From NCBI GenBank assembly GCA_018398765.1, contig JAHBMJ010005942.1:1-30000 (forward strand): a DNA stretch of 30,000 nt, given 5' to 3'. The translations under genes and the position numbers were made by a program. The DNA is from Chromera velia. Its lineage: Eukaryota; Sar; Chromeraceae. The notes below the pieces were generated by a model that worked only from the letters and a program-made list of their open reading frames with translations, was not told the DNA's origin and searched no databases. This document shows positions 20,634 to 23,744 of this stretch, piece after piece (within the stretch, counting starts at the first letter, position 1; each line of letters opens with the position of its first letter).

Positions 20634-20999
20634 TCACTCACAAACGCATACACACACGCACACACGCACGCACTCACTCACTCACTCACTCACTCACTCA
20701 CTCACACTCACTCACTCACTAACGTACATGAACGAATATATATGTATTAATACATACACGCACGCGCCGACGTAACCGCACACAAGGACATACCTACATA
20801 GGAAACACACAAACGCAAACACTCACATGCACACTTACTATCCGTCTATTGTCAGCCAGCCGTTGGGGATCTTCAGTTTGAAATCGATCTTCGTGACTGT
20901 CGTCGCGTACACACACACCCCAAAAAAGATGGTACAAATTAGAAAAGAGATGGCTATGCGAAGAAGAACGCCCGCCACTCTTCCTCCCCTCTTCAACAT
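385..20999 (-). CDS. Split gene: temptin-like / EGF / RCC1-like repeat extracellular protein (about 30 exons, 3' end beyond window)
   Basis: One multi-exon gene is read from right to left. Exons were chosen by domain similarity and then checked by splice phase: from 20153 down to 807 every donor phase matches the next acceptor phase. Domain order is signal peptide or anchor, temptin-like domain, EGF x4, RCC1-like block A, EGF, RCC1-like block B. EGF and temptin-like domains are extracellular disulfide modules, so the product is probably secreted or surface-displayed, perhaps an adhesion or recognition protein; this is inference. Exon 1 does not join exon 2 in phase, and no stop codon in frame with the last exon was placed, so both ends are incomplete. 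A database search would decide whether this is one gene or two adjacent ones. Confidence 0.8.
807..1098 (-). CDS. Exon 30: RCC1-like repeat (CWG)
   Basis: A 292-bp exon (phase 1 to 2) reads [17 protein letters not shown], then [16 protein letters not shown] and [14 protein letters not shown]. Acceptor TCTGCAG. The frame runs on to a stop at 767, but the GTCAGT donor at 806 (AA|GTCAGT) is so typical of this gene that I end the exon there. If it is not used, the protein ends at 767. Confidence 0.85.
1869..2065. repeat. 39-bp minisatellite, 5 copies
   Basis: The unit contains CTCACTGGCGTCCTCACTCT then CCTCATCTGTCTGAGTG. It begins directly after the exon 29 donor. On the sense (minus) strand each unit carries GCCA|GTGAGTGC, a donor-like site. 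The 39-bp length keeps frames open, but the exon frame meets TGA within the first unit, so this is intronic. Confidence 0.9.
2069..2250 (-). CDS. Exon 29: RCC1-like repeat
   Basis: A 182-bp exon reads [20 protein letters not shown], then [19 protein letters not shown] and AAQGQVR. Phase 2 start. The donor C|GTAGGC (phase 1) was chosen because it fits the next exon; CAG|GTCCGT seven bases earlier would not. The 39-bp minisatellite starts directly at this donor. Confidence 0.78.
2503..2806 (-). CDS. Exon 28: RCC1-like block B, two repeats
   Basis: A 304-bp exon (phase 1 to 2) reads [14 protein letters not shown]...ELRCFGQG..., then GFAASCLQS and [12 protein letters not shown]. Both the HTC/CFG and CAG signatures are present. 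Acceptor ATGCAG, donor A|GTCAGT. It follows EGF 5 in phase. Confidence 0.88.
2826..2895. repeat. 35-bp direct repeat, 2 copies
   Basis: Two copies of CATTCGAGGTCACCGTTTGA plus GTCAATCGATCTGTG lie in tandem upstream of the exon 28 acceptor, in the intron. Function unknown. Confidence 0.85.
2971..3267. repeat. 46-bp minisatellite, 7 copies
   Basis: The unit is CATCTGGTAGCCAAGAACAT then CTTGCGTGCGTCAATTCTTGCGTGGG. It contains CTTGCGTGCGTCAATT, one arm of the second palindrome family seen at 6.17, 13.9 and 16.2 kb, so the satellite appears to have formed from one such element. Confidence 0.9.
3475..3498 (-). CDS. Exon 27: 24-bp micro-exon completing EGF 5
   Basis: This 24-bp exon between TCTGCAG and G|GTAAGT encodes DGDGITCVG in phase 1-1. 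With exon 26 it gives EGYDGDGITC, an ideal EGF C-terminus. Both splice sites are strong, and without it EGF 5 would lack C6. Confidence 0.8.
3850..3948 (-). CDS. Exon 26: EGF domain 5, C1-C5
   Basis: A 99-bp phase 1-1 exon reads [20 protein letters not shown], then [14 protein letters not shown]. It has five of six EGF cysteines and ends at donor G|GTGAGT. The missing sixth Cys lies in the next 24-bp exon. Confidence 0.88.
4064..4125. mobile_element. Palindromic intron element between exons 25 and 26
   Basis: TTCATTTTCATATACAG...CTGTATGAAAGTGTATGAAAATGAA with inverted ends is flanked by about 43-bp direct repeats (about 4017-4060 and 4134-4175, GTGCAGCCCATCATGCCC / ATGCAGCCCGTCATGCCC). Confidence 0.65.
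4242..4325 (-). CDS. Exon 25: linker between RCC1-like block A and EGF 5
   Basis: An 84-bp phase 1-1 exon reads [20 protein letters not shown], then LEWNNLAC, with acceptor CATGCAG and donor A|GTCAGT. It has two cysteines and no clear family match; it may complete the last propeller blade. It joins EGF 5 as LAC-TDEC. Confidence 0.72.
4801..4922. repeat. (CT)n pyrimidine microsatellite
   Basis: CTCTCTTT-type repeats in the intron between exons 24 and 25. The hydrophobic or Arg-rich ORFs crossing it are artefacts of the repeat. Confidence 0.9.
5005..5073 (-). CDS. Exon 24: RCC1-like repeat (GHLGTGDT)
   Basis: A 69-bp phase 1-1 exon reads [20 protein letters not shown] after acceptor [15 protein letters not shown] is a textbook RCC1-type turn. 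The donor is G|GTCAGA. It ends block A. Confidence 0.78.
5219..5308 (-). CDS. Exon 23: RCC1-like strand (HADC)
   Basis: The frame reads [20 protein letters not shown] and ends near [15 protein letters not shown] fits the HTC position of the repeat, but the following C-W-G is degenerate. The acceptor GGGAG and donor ACCT|GTGCTT are weak and were chosen for phase only. The exon body is likely but its edges are tentative. Confidence 0.5.
5397..5450. mobile_element. Palindromic intron element upstream of exon 23
   Basis: TTTACTTTCATACAGAATTC...GTATATGAAAGTAAA is flanked by imperfect copies of ATGCTTGTGGGGAGACAGCG and ACAAACATGGCACAAACAAG (about 5341-5390 and 5450-5496). Confidence 0.7.
5706..5794 (-). 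CDS. Exon 22: RCC1-like repeat ([10 protein letters not shown])
   Basis: The exon begins by completing [18 protein letters not shown]. Acceptor TTGCAG. The donor is taken as ATCA|GTGAGG (5706). CCCA|GTGATT at 5730 has the same phase and would shorten the exon by 24 bp, so the 3' edge is not certain. Confidence 0.75.
5802..5913. repeat. 28-bp minisatellite, 4 copies
   Basis: Units of AAGGTATCGATGCATCCATC plus CATGCAAG lie just upstream (sense strand) of the exon 22 acceptor, inside the intron. Confidence 0.85.
6171..6214. mobile_element. Second palindrome family, copy A
   Basis: ATTGACGCACGCAAAAATTT...CTTGCGTGCGTCAAT forms a 44-bp hairpin between direct repeats of TTGACTTTCCAAGCAGATGA plus about 20 bp (from 6132 and from 6214). 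Intronic. Confidence 0.75.
6391..6471 (-). CDS. Exon 21: RCC1-like repeat (HMC..KCW)
   Basis: An 81-bp exon (phase 2 to 2) reads [20 protein letters not shown], then GAVEIKCW. The donor TG|GTGAGT runs into CAGT and CAGG microsatellites. The inner acceptor lacks a good pyrimidine tract, and a second acceptor copy lies at 6573. Using the outer copy would run into TAG within the element, so only the inner site gives an open frame. Confidence 0.83.
6475..6546. mobile_element. Palindromic intron element at exon 21 acceptor
   Basis: A degenerate member (TTCATTTTCAAACAGAATAC...) lies between 29-bp direct repeats 6445-6473 and 6545-6573, which contain the exon 21 acceptor region. Its sequence includes an in-frame stop if retained. 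Confidence 0.6.
7044..7115. mobile_element. Palindromic intron element at exon 20 donor
   Basis: A TTTTCATTTTACAGAATTCTACATACAG-type core lies between identical 38-bp repeats 7006-7043 and 7116-7153, each with CAACAG|GTAAGT on the sense strand. Confidence 0.65.
7122..7215 (-). CDS. Exon 20: RCC1-like linker strands
   Basis: A 94-bp exon (phase 1 to 2) reads [20 protein letters not shown], then [11 protein letters not shown]. The acceptor GCCGGCAG was preferred to CTACCAG because it alone fits the incoming phase 1. The donor is CAG|GTAAGT. 38 bp at the donor (7116-7153) recur identically at 7006-7043. Confidence 0.8.
7681..7841 (-). CDS. Exon 19: RCC1-like repeat (CWG)
   Basis: A 161-bp exon (phase 2 to 1) reads [19 protein letters not shown], then REFACAI...[19 protein letters not shown]. 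The acceptor TCGCAG|C was chosen by phase. The donor is G|GTCAGT. About 45 bp of exon end plus donor recur at 7587-7633, separated by an AAATATTCC-type spacer. Confidence 0.85.
8133..8222. mobile_element. Palindromic intron element at exon 18 donor
   Basis: TTACTTTCATACAGAATTCT followed by an expanded (TATG)n lies between copies of the exon 18 donor region (about 8088-8132 and 8224-8268). Only the left arm is intact. Confidence 0.65.
8253..8368 (-). CDS. Exon 18: RCC1-like repeat (CAG)
   Basis: A 116-bp exon (phase 0 to 2) reads [18 protein letters not shown]... with strong donor AA|GTAAGT. Both edges are duplicated: acceptor side at 8423-8453 and donor side near 8088-8132. Use of the outer acceptor would retain the palindromic element and shift the frame, so the inner copy must be the working site. 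Confidence 0.87.
8377..8420. mobile_element. Palindromic intron element at exon 18 acceptor
   Basis: A short member ending in CTGTATATGTATGAAAGTAAA sits between 31-bp copies 8340-8370 and 8423-8453 that contain the acceptor and the first codons of exon 18. Confidence 0.65.
8726..8825. repeat. (ATTC)n/(ATCC)n microsatellite
   Basis: Alternating CATT and CATC tetranucleotide blocks in the intron between exons 17 and 18. Confidence 0.9.
8883..9400. repeat. About 46-bp minisatellite, 11 copies
   Basis: The unit contains TTCAGATCTTCCAATGGTTC, CCTCCCAGACAGAAC and a variable (AC)n. It abuts the exon 17 donor: the donor-proximal GTGTGTGTTCTGTC is the (AC)n part of the first unit. Variation sits mainly in the AC run and in CTTCC/CTGCC. 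Confidence 0.92.
9411..9562 (-). CDS. Exon 17: RCC1-like repeat
   Basis: A 152-bp exon (phase 1 to 0). Joined to exon 16 it completes CWG-DNTDGML. It continues [23 protein letters not shown], the lead-in strand to the next blade. The donor CCAG|GTAGGT is followed at once by the 11-copy minisatellite at 8.88-9.40 kb. Confidence 0.87.
9685..10045. repeat. About 60-79-bp minisatellite, 5 copies
   Basis: Units contain GGTCTGTTTGGGTCACTGGG followed by AGGAGAAAT and an A-run; some carry CAATCATCCATCACGACGCA, others lack it. On the sense strand each unit has TTTCTCCTCCCAG|TGACCC, an acceptor-like site within the intron before exon 17. Confidence 0.88.
10111..10192. mobile_element. Palindromic intron element, well-preserved copy
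   Basis: TTTCTTTCATACAGAATTCT at the left and AGAATTCTGTATGAAAGAAA at the right form perfect inverted ends. The flanks GATAGATGGGGCATGCATGC and GATAGATGGGGGATGCATGC are direct repeats. It lies inside the intron before exon 17, not at a splice junction. Confidence 0.8.
10467..10527. mobile_element. Palindromic intron element at exon 16 donor
   Basis: A degenerate member (TTCATTTATTTC...CTGTATGAAAGTAAATA) sits between identical 39-bp copies 10428-10466 and 10528-10566 that include the GTGAGT/GTCAGC donor. Confidence 0.65.
10530..10570 (-). CDS. Exon 16: 41-bp micro-exon, RCC1-like ([13 protein letters not shown])
   Basis: This short exon (phase 2 to 1) encodes [13 protein letters not shown] between acceptor GTGCAG and donor GGAG|GTGAGT. 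The motif matches the RCC1-like consensus almost perfectly. 39 bp (10528-10566) recur identically at 10428-10466, exactly 100 bp away, so the intron contains a near-complete decoy of this exon. Confidence 0.85.
10893..10976 (-). CDS. Exon 15: RCC1-like linker strand
   Basis: An 84-bp exon (phase 2 to 2) reads [20 protein letters not shown]. The donor CA|GTCGGT was chosen over the stronger-looking C|GTCAGT because only phase 2 joins the next exon in its CWG frame. The acceptor TTCTCAG is partly duplicated at 11058-11085. Confidence 0.68.
11308..11368. mobile_element. Palindromic intron element at exon 14 donor
   Basis: TTTATTTTCATGCAGAAAAA...GAATGTATGAAAATAAA with inverted ends lies between copies 11271-11307 and 11369-11404 of the exon 14 donor region. 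Confidence 0.65.
11373..11454 (-). CDS. Exon 14: RCC1-like repeat (CWG)
   Basis: An 82-bp exon (phase 1 to 2) reads [14 protein letters not shown]...WEFAFN, the classic CWG.N..GQ.G start of an RCC1-like blade. As in exon 13, both of its splice junctions are duplicated outwards, at 11271-11307 and 11543-11585, with palindromic elements between the copies. Confidence 0.87.
11466..11542. mobile_element. Palindromic intron element at exon 14 acceptor
   Basis: TTTACTTTCATACAGAATTC...ATTCTGTATGAAA lies between 43-bp copies 11423-11465 and 11543-11585 holding the exon 14 acceptor (TGCGCAG). Confidence 0.75.
12130..12181. mobile_element. Palindromic intron element at exon 13 donor
   Basis: TTTATTTTCATAAGTACGCA...AAAATTCTGTATGAATA lies between 49-bp copies 12081-12129 and 12182-12230 of the exon 13 donor region. 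Confidence 0.65.
12188..12387 (-). CDS. Exon 13: RCC1-like repeat (CAG)
   Basis: A 200-bp exon (phase 2 to 1) reads (C)[13 protein letters not shown]..., then [14 protein letters not shown] and DCIKC. The donor AAGT|GTAAGT is strong. Both ends are duplicated on the intron side: the donor end at 12081-12129 and the acceptor end at 12431-12473, each copy separated from the exon by a palindromic element. Confidence 0.87.
12391..12430. mobile_element. Palindromic intron element at exon 13 acceptor
   Basis: A short member (TTTATTTTCATACATACAGA...) lies between 43-bp copies 12348-12390 and 12431-12473 of the exon 13 acceptor region, which differ at three positions. Confidence 0.6.
12484..12722. 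repeat. About 46-52-bp minisatellite, 5 copies
   Basis: Units of GAAACCATTTGGCAATCTGC plus GGCAGAGAAAGAAAA. On the sense strand each reads T-rich tract, CTCTGCCGCAG|ATTGCC, a strong acceptor look-alike repeated five times upstream of the true exon 13 acceptor. Confidence 0.9.
13008..13257 (-). CDS. Exon 12: RCC1-like repeat (CFG)
   Basis: A 250-bp exon begins [17 protein letters not shown] and continues with a second HC motif ([13 protein letters not shown]). The donor TG|GTCAAC (phase 2) lets the next exon complete a Cys codon, giving IQIR-C-AGMN. That restores the C-A-G motif and supports this donor over several other GTs. Confidence 0.85.
13613..13669 (-). CDS. Exon 11: first RCC1-like strand, block A
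   Basis: A 57-bp phase 1-1 exon reads [20 protein letters not shown]. The G..(H)TC motif is typical of Cys-type RCC1-like repeats. The acceptor is GCTGCAG and the donor G|GTCAGT. It joins EGF 4 directly as VCD-DVKF, so no exon is missing at this domain boundary. Confidence 0.75.
13817..13941. mobile_element. Second palindrome family, copy B (nested partial and full)
   Basis: Three copies of a roughly 53-bp flank (TGCCTCCAGACAGCCACACA..., near 13765, 13853, 13946) are separated first by a half element (ATTGACGCACGCAAGG) and then by a full one (ATTGACGCACGCAAGG...TTGCGTGCGTCAA). Confidence 0.75.
14426..14486 (-). CDS. Exon 10: second half of EGF domain 4
   Basis: A 61-bp exon (phase 0 to 1) reads [20 protein letters not shown], supplying C4-C6 of the domain begun in exon 9. 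The donor is GACG|GTGGGT. An intron inside the EGF domain contrasts with the single-exon EGF domains upstream. Confidence 0.85.
14690..14918. repeat. About 45-bp minisatellite, 5 copies
   Basis: Units of TATCGAAAGGATGGGGTTCT plus GCTTTCTACTGCTCTC and a T-run. It is intronic, between exons 9 and 10. No splice-like site is obvious on the sense strand. Confidence 0.9.
15221..15282 (-). CDS. Exon 9: first half of EGF-Ca domain 4
   Basis: A 62-bp exon (phase 1 to 0) reads [21 protein letters not shown] and stops before C4. It is completed by exon 10. The donor ACG|GTCTGT runs into a (GTCT)n microsatellite, and the acceptor follows a GGAT repeat (GGATGCAG). Confidence 0.85.
15481..15590. repeat. 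(GGCA)n / GGCAGACAGAGGGACAGACA repeat
   Basis: GGCAGGCA microsatellite with two copies of a 40-bp higher-order unit, in the intron between exons 8 and 9. Confidence 0.85.
15782..15910 (-). CDS. Exon 8: EGF-Ca domain 3
   Basis: A 129-bp phase 1-1 exon reads (D)[13 protein letters not shown]...[26 protein letters not shown]. All six cysteines are present. The donor A|GTCAGT runs directly into further CAGT units, as if a tetranucleotide repeat grew out of the donor itself. Confidence 0.92.
16180..16230. mobile_element. Second palindrome family, copy C
   Basis: CAATTGACGCACGCAAGGAA...CCTTTCGTGCGTCAATTG, a 51-bp near-perfect hairpin between direct repeats of TGAATCACAGAGACCCCCAG plus GTCCGTCTCATCCCTGCC (from 16134 and from 16229). 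Confidence 0.8.
16284..16485. repeat. About 48-bp minisatellite, 4 copies
   Basis: Units of ACATGCATGTACACACTCCC plus GCGTCCCCCCTCTGATGCAACACAGC. Intronic, between exons 7 and 8. Confidence 0.9.
16616..16765 (-). CDS. Exon 7: EGF-Ca domain 2
   Basis: A 150-bp phase 1-1 exon reads [12 protein letters not shown]...[19 protein letters not shown]...DGTVCNG. DxDEC is the calcium-binding EGF signature and six cysteines are present. There is a long insert (RDDSGGS) between C5 and C6. The acceptor is CTTGCAG and the donor ACG|GTAGGC. Confidence 0.92.
17182..17313 (-). CDS. Exon 6: EGF domain 1
   Basis: A complete six-Cys EGF domain lies in one symmetric phase 1-1 exon (132 bp): NEC...NNCASGATC...[18 protein letters not shown]. 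The acceptor is CTTGCAG and the donor TCAG|GTAGGA. The last 46 bp on the plus-strand copy (17168-17213, exon end plus donor) recur identically at 17059-17104 within the intron, separated by an AT-rich spacer. Confidence 0.92.
17326..17635. repeat. 44-bp minisatellite, 7 copies
   Basis: Units of CATCAGGGGCGAATTGACAA plus AGAGTCAAAGGGAGGGAGGGAGGA. On the sense strand this is a long pyrimidine-rich series just upstream of the exon 6 acceptor and may act as an extended polypyrimidine tract. Confidence 0.9.
17924..18018 (-). CDS. Exon 5: C-terminal part of temptin-like domain
   Basis: Joined in phase 2 to exon 4, it reads [24 protein letters not shown], matching the family ending in which ELGDPCC is followed by W/F..G..P.....IS.PG. 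It ends in TFDPSSC across a T|GTCAGT donor (phase 1). The joined residue is the Cys of SSCAVNEC, which leads straight into the first EGF domain. Confidence 0.78.
18160..18219. mobile_element. Palindromic intron element between exons 4 and 5
   Basis: TTTCTTTCATACAGAATTCT at the left and ACAGAATTCTGTATGAAAGA at the right. The flanking AGTTGCTGCCATGAC and GGATATGACAGAAGGGGCCG are directly repeated. Confidence 0.75.
18309..18482. repeat. About 63-bp repeat, 3 copies, includes exon 4 end and donor
   Basis: Each copy carries GACTGACTCGCAACAGGGAT and CTCCCAGTTCGTGTCCGTTTGT, separated by A/T runs. The right-most copy is the real end of exon 4 with its GA|GTCAGT donor; the other two are intronic decoys with the same donor. 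Confidence 0.9.
18447..18505 (-). CDS. Exon 4: temptin signature [18 protein letters not shown]
   Basis: A 59-bp exon (phase 0 to 2) encodes [20 protein letters not shown], the most diagnostic stretch of the temptin-like Cys/Cys domain and a likely calcium-binding Asp-rich loop. The acceptor is GGATGCAG and the donor GA|GTCAGT. The exon's 3' end plus donor occurs in two further tandem copies downstream (about 18376 and 18312). Confidence 0.8.
18510..18750. repeat. (ATTC)n and (CAGT)n microsatellite
   Basis: Long tetranucleotide tract directly upstream (sense) of the exon 4 acceptor, so the acceptor reads GGATGCAG off the end of a GAAT/GGAT series. Confidence 0.92.
19056..19710. repeat. 41-bp minisatellite, 16 copies, each with a splice-donor sequence
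   Basis: Units of CAGAGGGCTTCTCTCAAGGC plus ACTCACCCCACAATATGCAAT. On the sense strand each reads TTGTGGG|GTGAGTGCC, matching the true exon 3 donor at 19702/19701. Copies differ at only a few positions (AG/GG, AATATG/CTATG/TTGTG). Confidence 0.93.
19702..19813 (-). CDS. Exon 3: temptin-like domain core
   Basis: This exon encodes [10 protein letters not shown]...[23 protein letters not shown]. The family pattern GH...G(R)N.FG.F....WT..(L/F)C is visible. Start phase 2 (acceptor ATGCAG), end phase 0 at TGTGGG|GTGAGT. Its 3' end and donor are repeated 16 more times in the following intron as a 41-bp minisatellite, and its acceptor side is followed by tandem copies of a palindromic element. Confidence 0.72.
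19795..20040. repeat. About 87-bp unit in three tandem copies, with palindromic element
   Basis: Each unit has the exon 3 acceptor segment (GTTGTGCCCCACCGAATAGCTG), a GCATATGCGCATTCA stretch and a palindrome TTTACTTTCATACAGAATTC...CTTTCTGTATGAAAGTAAA. The third copy is truncated inside the palindrome. The left-most segment is the real exon 3 start. Confidence 0.88.
20105..20153 (-). CDS. Exon 2: Cys-containing part of temptin-like domain
   Basis: The acceptor TTCACAG is followed in phase 1 by residues [16 protein letters not shown]. The donor is AC|GTGTGC, phase 2. It joins exon 3 as Thr-Tyr-Ser-Val-Gly-His, the GH step expected in temptin-like domains. The 49-bp length keeps frame. The donor is weaker than the others in this gene. 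Confidence 0.6.
20484..20715. repeat. (CA)n and (CACT)n microsatellite
   Basis: Dinucleotide tract with CACT/CTCA blocks inside the first intron of the minus-strand gene. Confidence 0.93.
20839..20999 (-). CDS. Exon 1: signal peptide/anchor and IPNG start of temptin-like domain
   Basis: The frame begins with ATG at 20999, followed by a basic stretch (LKRGGR) and a hydrophobic run of about 22 residues ([18 protein letters not shown]), typical of a signal peptide or signal anchor. The motif KIPNG near the end resembles the IPNG that opens temptin-like domains. An in-frame upstream ATG at 21095 would add 32 mostly charged residues, making a type II anchor more likely. I prefer 20999 because it gives a normal signal sequence. 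The exon ends at a GTAAGT donor in phase 2, just before an in-frame TAG. The next recognised exon needs phase 1, so a small exon may be missing in between. Confidence 0.6.
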
Positions 21000-22156
21000 G
21001 CCGCCGCTTTTCCGTTCCGAAGTCTTCTCTCTGTGATCCCCTCGCTTCCTGTGCTGATCAAGCCTTTGGTATGCTTCGCGTTCCCGTTTCTTCAATCAAA
21101 GCCAGCGAAAGAGGTCTTGCGTTGGTCTTCCTTTCTTTCTCGATTCATTATATAGATGGATGGCTGTGGAAATTCAGGTCGGGATGCGAAGAAGCATCGC
21201 CTCATTGACTTCATCCCCTAGCTGTCTTCTTACACCCACAGAACGCACCTTCCTCTTCTCGATCACTTTGGAGAGCCGTACATACATGAGTGGCAGACAG
21301 TCATTGAATGATCGAGTCATTCGATCATTCGATCATCGCATGATCAAGTCCATGCAGCTATTTTTACGTACGTTGATGCATGCATGCATGGAACCGATAT
21401 GATAGATCTCTTAATTATCGCCATCTTATCGCCTCTCCGGGTCAGGTACTGCACTGAGCCGTGGCCCCCCATGCGTGCATGCCTCATTTGAGACAAACCA
21501 TATAGACACAATATTCTGGCGGACAGTCATTCTGTCCGTTTTGCCGCGCGCTTGAGTTTCGCGCCCGAGTTTTTTTGCTTTCAAACTCTGCATGGCACGA
21601 AACTCAAGCGCGAAACTCGGCGCCCGTTACTCGGGCACGGCAAAACGGACAGAATGACTGTCCGCCAGAATATGACACAATTAATGATGCCTCGATCAGC
21701 TAGAGGATCTCAGAGGGCAGCTCTGCATTAAACCCACTGCTAATCGGTTTTCCTCGCGACACAGTTTTTTGTGGAAATCTCGAAAGGCCCGTGAATTGAA
21801 CACACAAACGTTCGAAAGTATTGAGAAAAAACTCGAATTTAATGCGAAATATTTTCATCCATGCAATTTTAAACCGAAAAAAATTGTGGCCAAGGAGAGT
21901 GTATCACGATTGTATCGCGTGACGCCCGCACGCCTCTCCGGGGCAACGTACACTGCAGAGCCGGATTTCGAAGATTTCCAAGGCAGTCTAGGCCCTCCCT
22001 ATATTGTGTTGCCAAGCCTTTTGAAGTAACGCGGCTCTCACAAAACCACTGTGCTGATACACTTCAGACGTCGAAACCAACCCTGTACGAGTTGCCTTGA
22101 AGCTTGCTTCGCCTCCTTAAGTGAAAACCCTCTTTTCGACTTTCTCGCAAGCCAAA
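21000..22156. other. Divergent intergenic region
   Basis: This lies between the minus-strand gene start and the MGSC gene start. It holds the MITE-like element, an ATGATCGA-rich palindromic stretch (21305-21345) and an A-rich 87-codon open frame (21769-22029) I cannot assign. Promoters of both genes should lie here; I see no clear core promoter motif. Confidence 0.6.
21511..21673. mobile_element. 163-bp MITE-like inverted-repeat element with 6-bp target duplication
   Basis: The ends ATATTCTGGCGGACAGTCAT and its reverse complement are perfect for about 36 bp; an inner pair (CGCGCTTGAGTTTCG / CGAAACTCAAGCGCG) continues the stem. GACACA flanks both sides (21505-21510, 21674-21679). No coding sequence is inside. 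This is non-autonomous and of unknown superfamily. Confidence 0.8.
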
Positions 22157-23700
22157 ATGGGAAGCTGCCTCGGAAGCCTCGGAGGACCCAAGATTGACAT
22201 CCCCAGTCAGTCCTGCCGTCCTCTTATTTGTTGCGCTCAGGATGCTCCTCTCATTGCAGTAACCTGCCTGCTCTGTCACCATCGAAATGGCCAGAAAGAT
22301 GAAGCATGTATGTCGACATAAGCATGACACAAACAGATCCGTGGAACGTTGCGTGCAGGTGAGGAAACCGTGAAGGGCCTCCTGGATGATCAGATCGCCG
22401 GTCCCCTCGGTGACGCCAAGGATAAGTATGACGAAATCAACGATGAAGTCGAGAAGCTGGAGGATGGACAAGAGTATGAGGTGAGTTTCCATAACCAAAC
22501 CAGTCGTTGCTTTCGAACGCCCACACCTGAAGAGGTCAGGCAAGTCCACAGGATGTGCCGATCCGGTTATTGCCCGTTTTATCTTTGCTCCGATCACCAT
22601 TGGTCAAGAACCATCATCAAACAGGCTGACTCGGGCGTTGCTACTTACTCTTTGTGAACGCCATGCATGTAAGACCAAAGGCTGTAAGGGGCGGGGTTGG
22701 AAGAGAGAGGGGAAGTGTTGTGTGAGTTTGTGTCGTGATGCCCTGCAAAGTCTTTCAGTGGTCATCTTCGTATCTGTGTACACATCAGTGTTCTGAGAAT
22801 TGTGCATGAGTATGTGTAGACACGGTGCAGTCACTCCTTGGTTGATGTGTTGGCCTCCATGAGGTTCTTTTCACGTCTGTTTCTTCCTCTCAATCGCTTT
22901 CCGTCCTCTCCGTTTTTCGTTAGTTTCTTCCCTCTTCTGTTGGAGGAAAAAGATTCACCCACCCACCCTGCCCCACCACCCCTGTCGAAGTACTTCTTCG
23001 TTCTGTAACCCCTGACTGGCAATCTTCTTCCAGACCCCTCAGTTTCTCCTGGAAAAAAAGTTCACTACGTCTTTTGTTTCTTGTGCCTGCTTCCCTGCCG
23101 TTCTTCCTGCCCCCCTTCCTGCCTTCATCCCCGCCTTTCACACTTCATCTCTCCGCTACATCCTTCCTGCCTTCCCTGCTTTCTTCGTTCCCTTGTGCCC
23201 TCCTGCCTGCTTCACTTCGCTTCCTTACTGCCTTCCCTCCTGCCGGCGTTCCTGCCCGTCTTCCCTCCCCTCCCAGCTGCCTTCCCTTCCTTATATCCTT
23301 CCTGCCTTCCTTCCTTCCTTCCTTCCTTCTTCTCCCGCGTGCCTTCCCACCTGCCTGCTTCGCTTCCTCCCTCCCTTGCTTCTTTGCTTCCGGCGTTCCT
23401 GCCTGCCCGCCTTTCCTCTTCCTGCCTTCTGGCCTGCCCTCCCTAGCTCCTCCATTTCTTTCCCCCTCCCCCCAGGCACCCCGCGAGACCCCCATGCATC
23501 ATTACGACCATGCATCCCGCATACATCCATCGCGATGTGCTGCTTTCTCCAATCATTCGATTAAATACGCATTCTGTACTTTGCTTGGTGTCCCCTTGTA
23601 GCATTGATGTGTGCCAAGGCCCGTTTCTCATGCGTTTCCTGTGTGTGTGTGTGTGTGGTGTGTTTGTGTGTGTGTGTAGGTGTGTAGGTGTGTAGGTGTG

Positions 23701-23744
<44 letters not shown>

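Noticed and set aside
21769..22029. A-rich 87-codon plus-strand ORF
   Set aside because: No domain, no splice support and base composition unlike the neighbouring genes. Possibly a repeat fragment.
22064..22600. Minus-strand 178-codon ORF opposite the MGSC gene
   Set aside because: It is antisense to exons 1 and 2 of a well-supported gene and lacks any recognisable domain.
23074..23601. Pro/Ser/Leu-rich plus-strand ORFs
   Set aside because: They are readings of a degenerate pyrimidine repeat in intron 2 of the MGSC gene.
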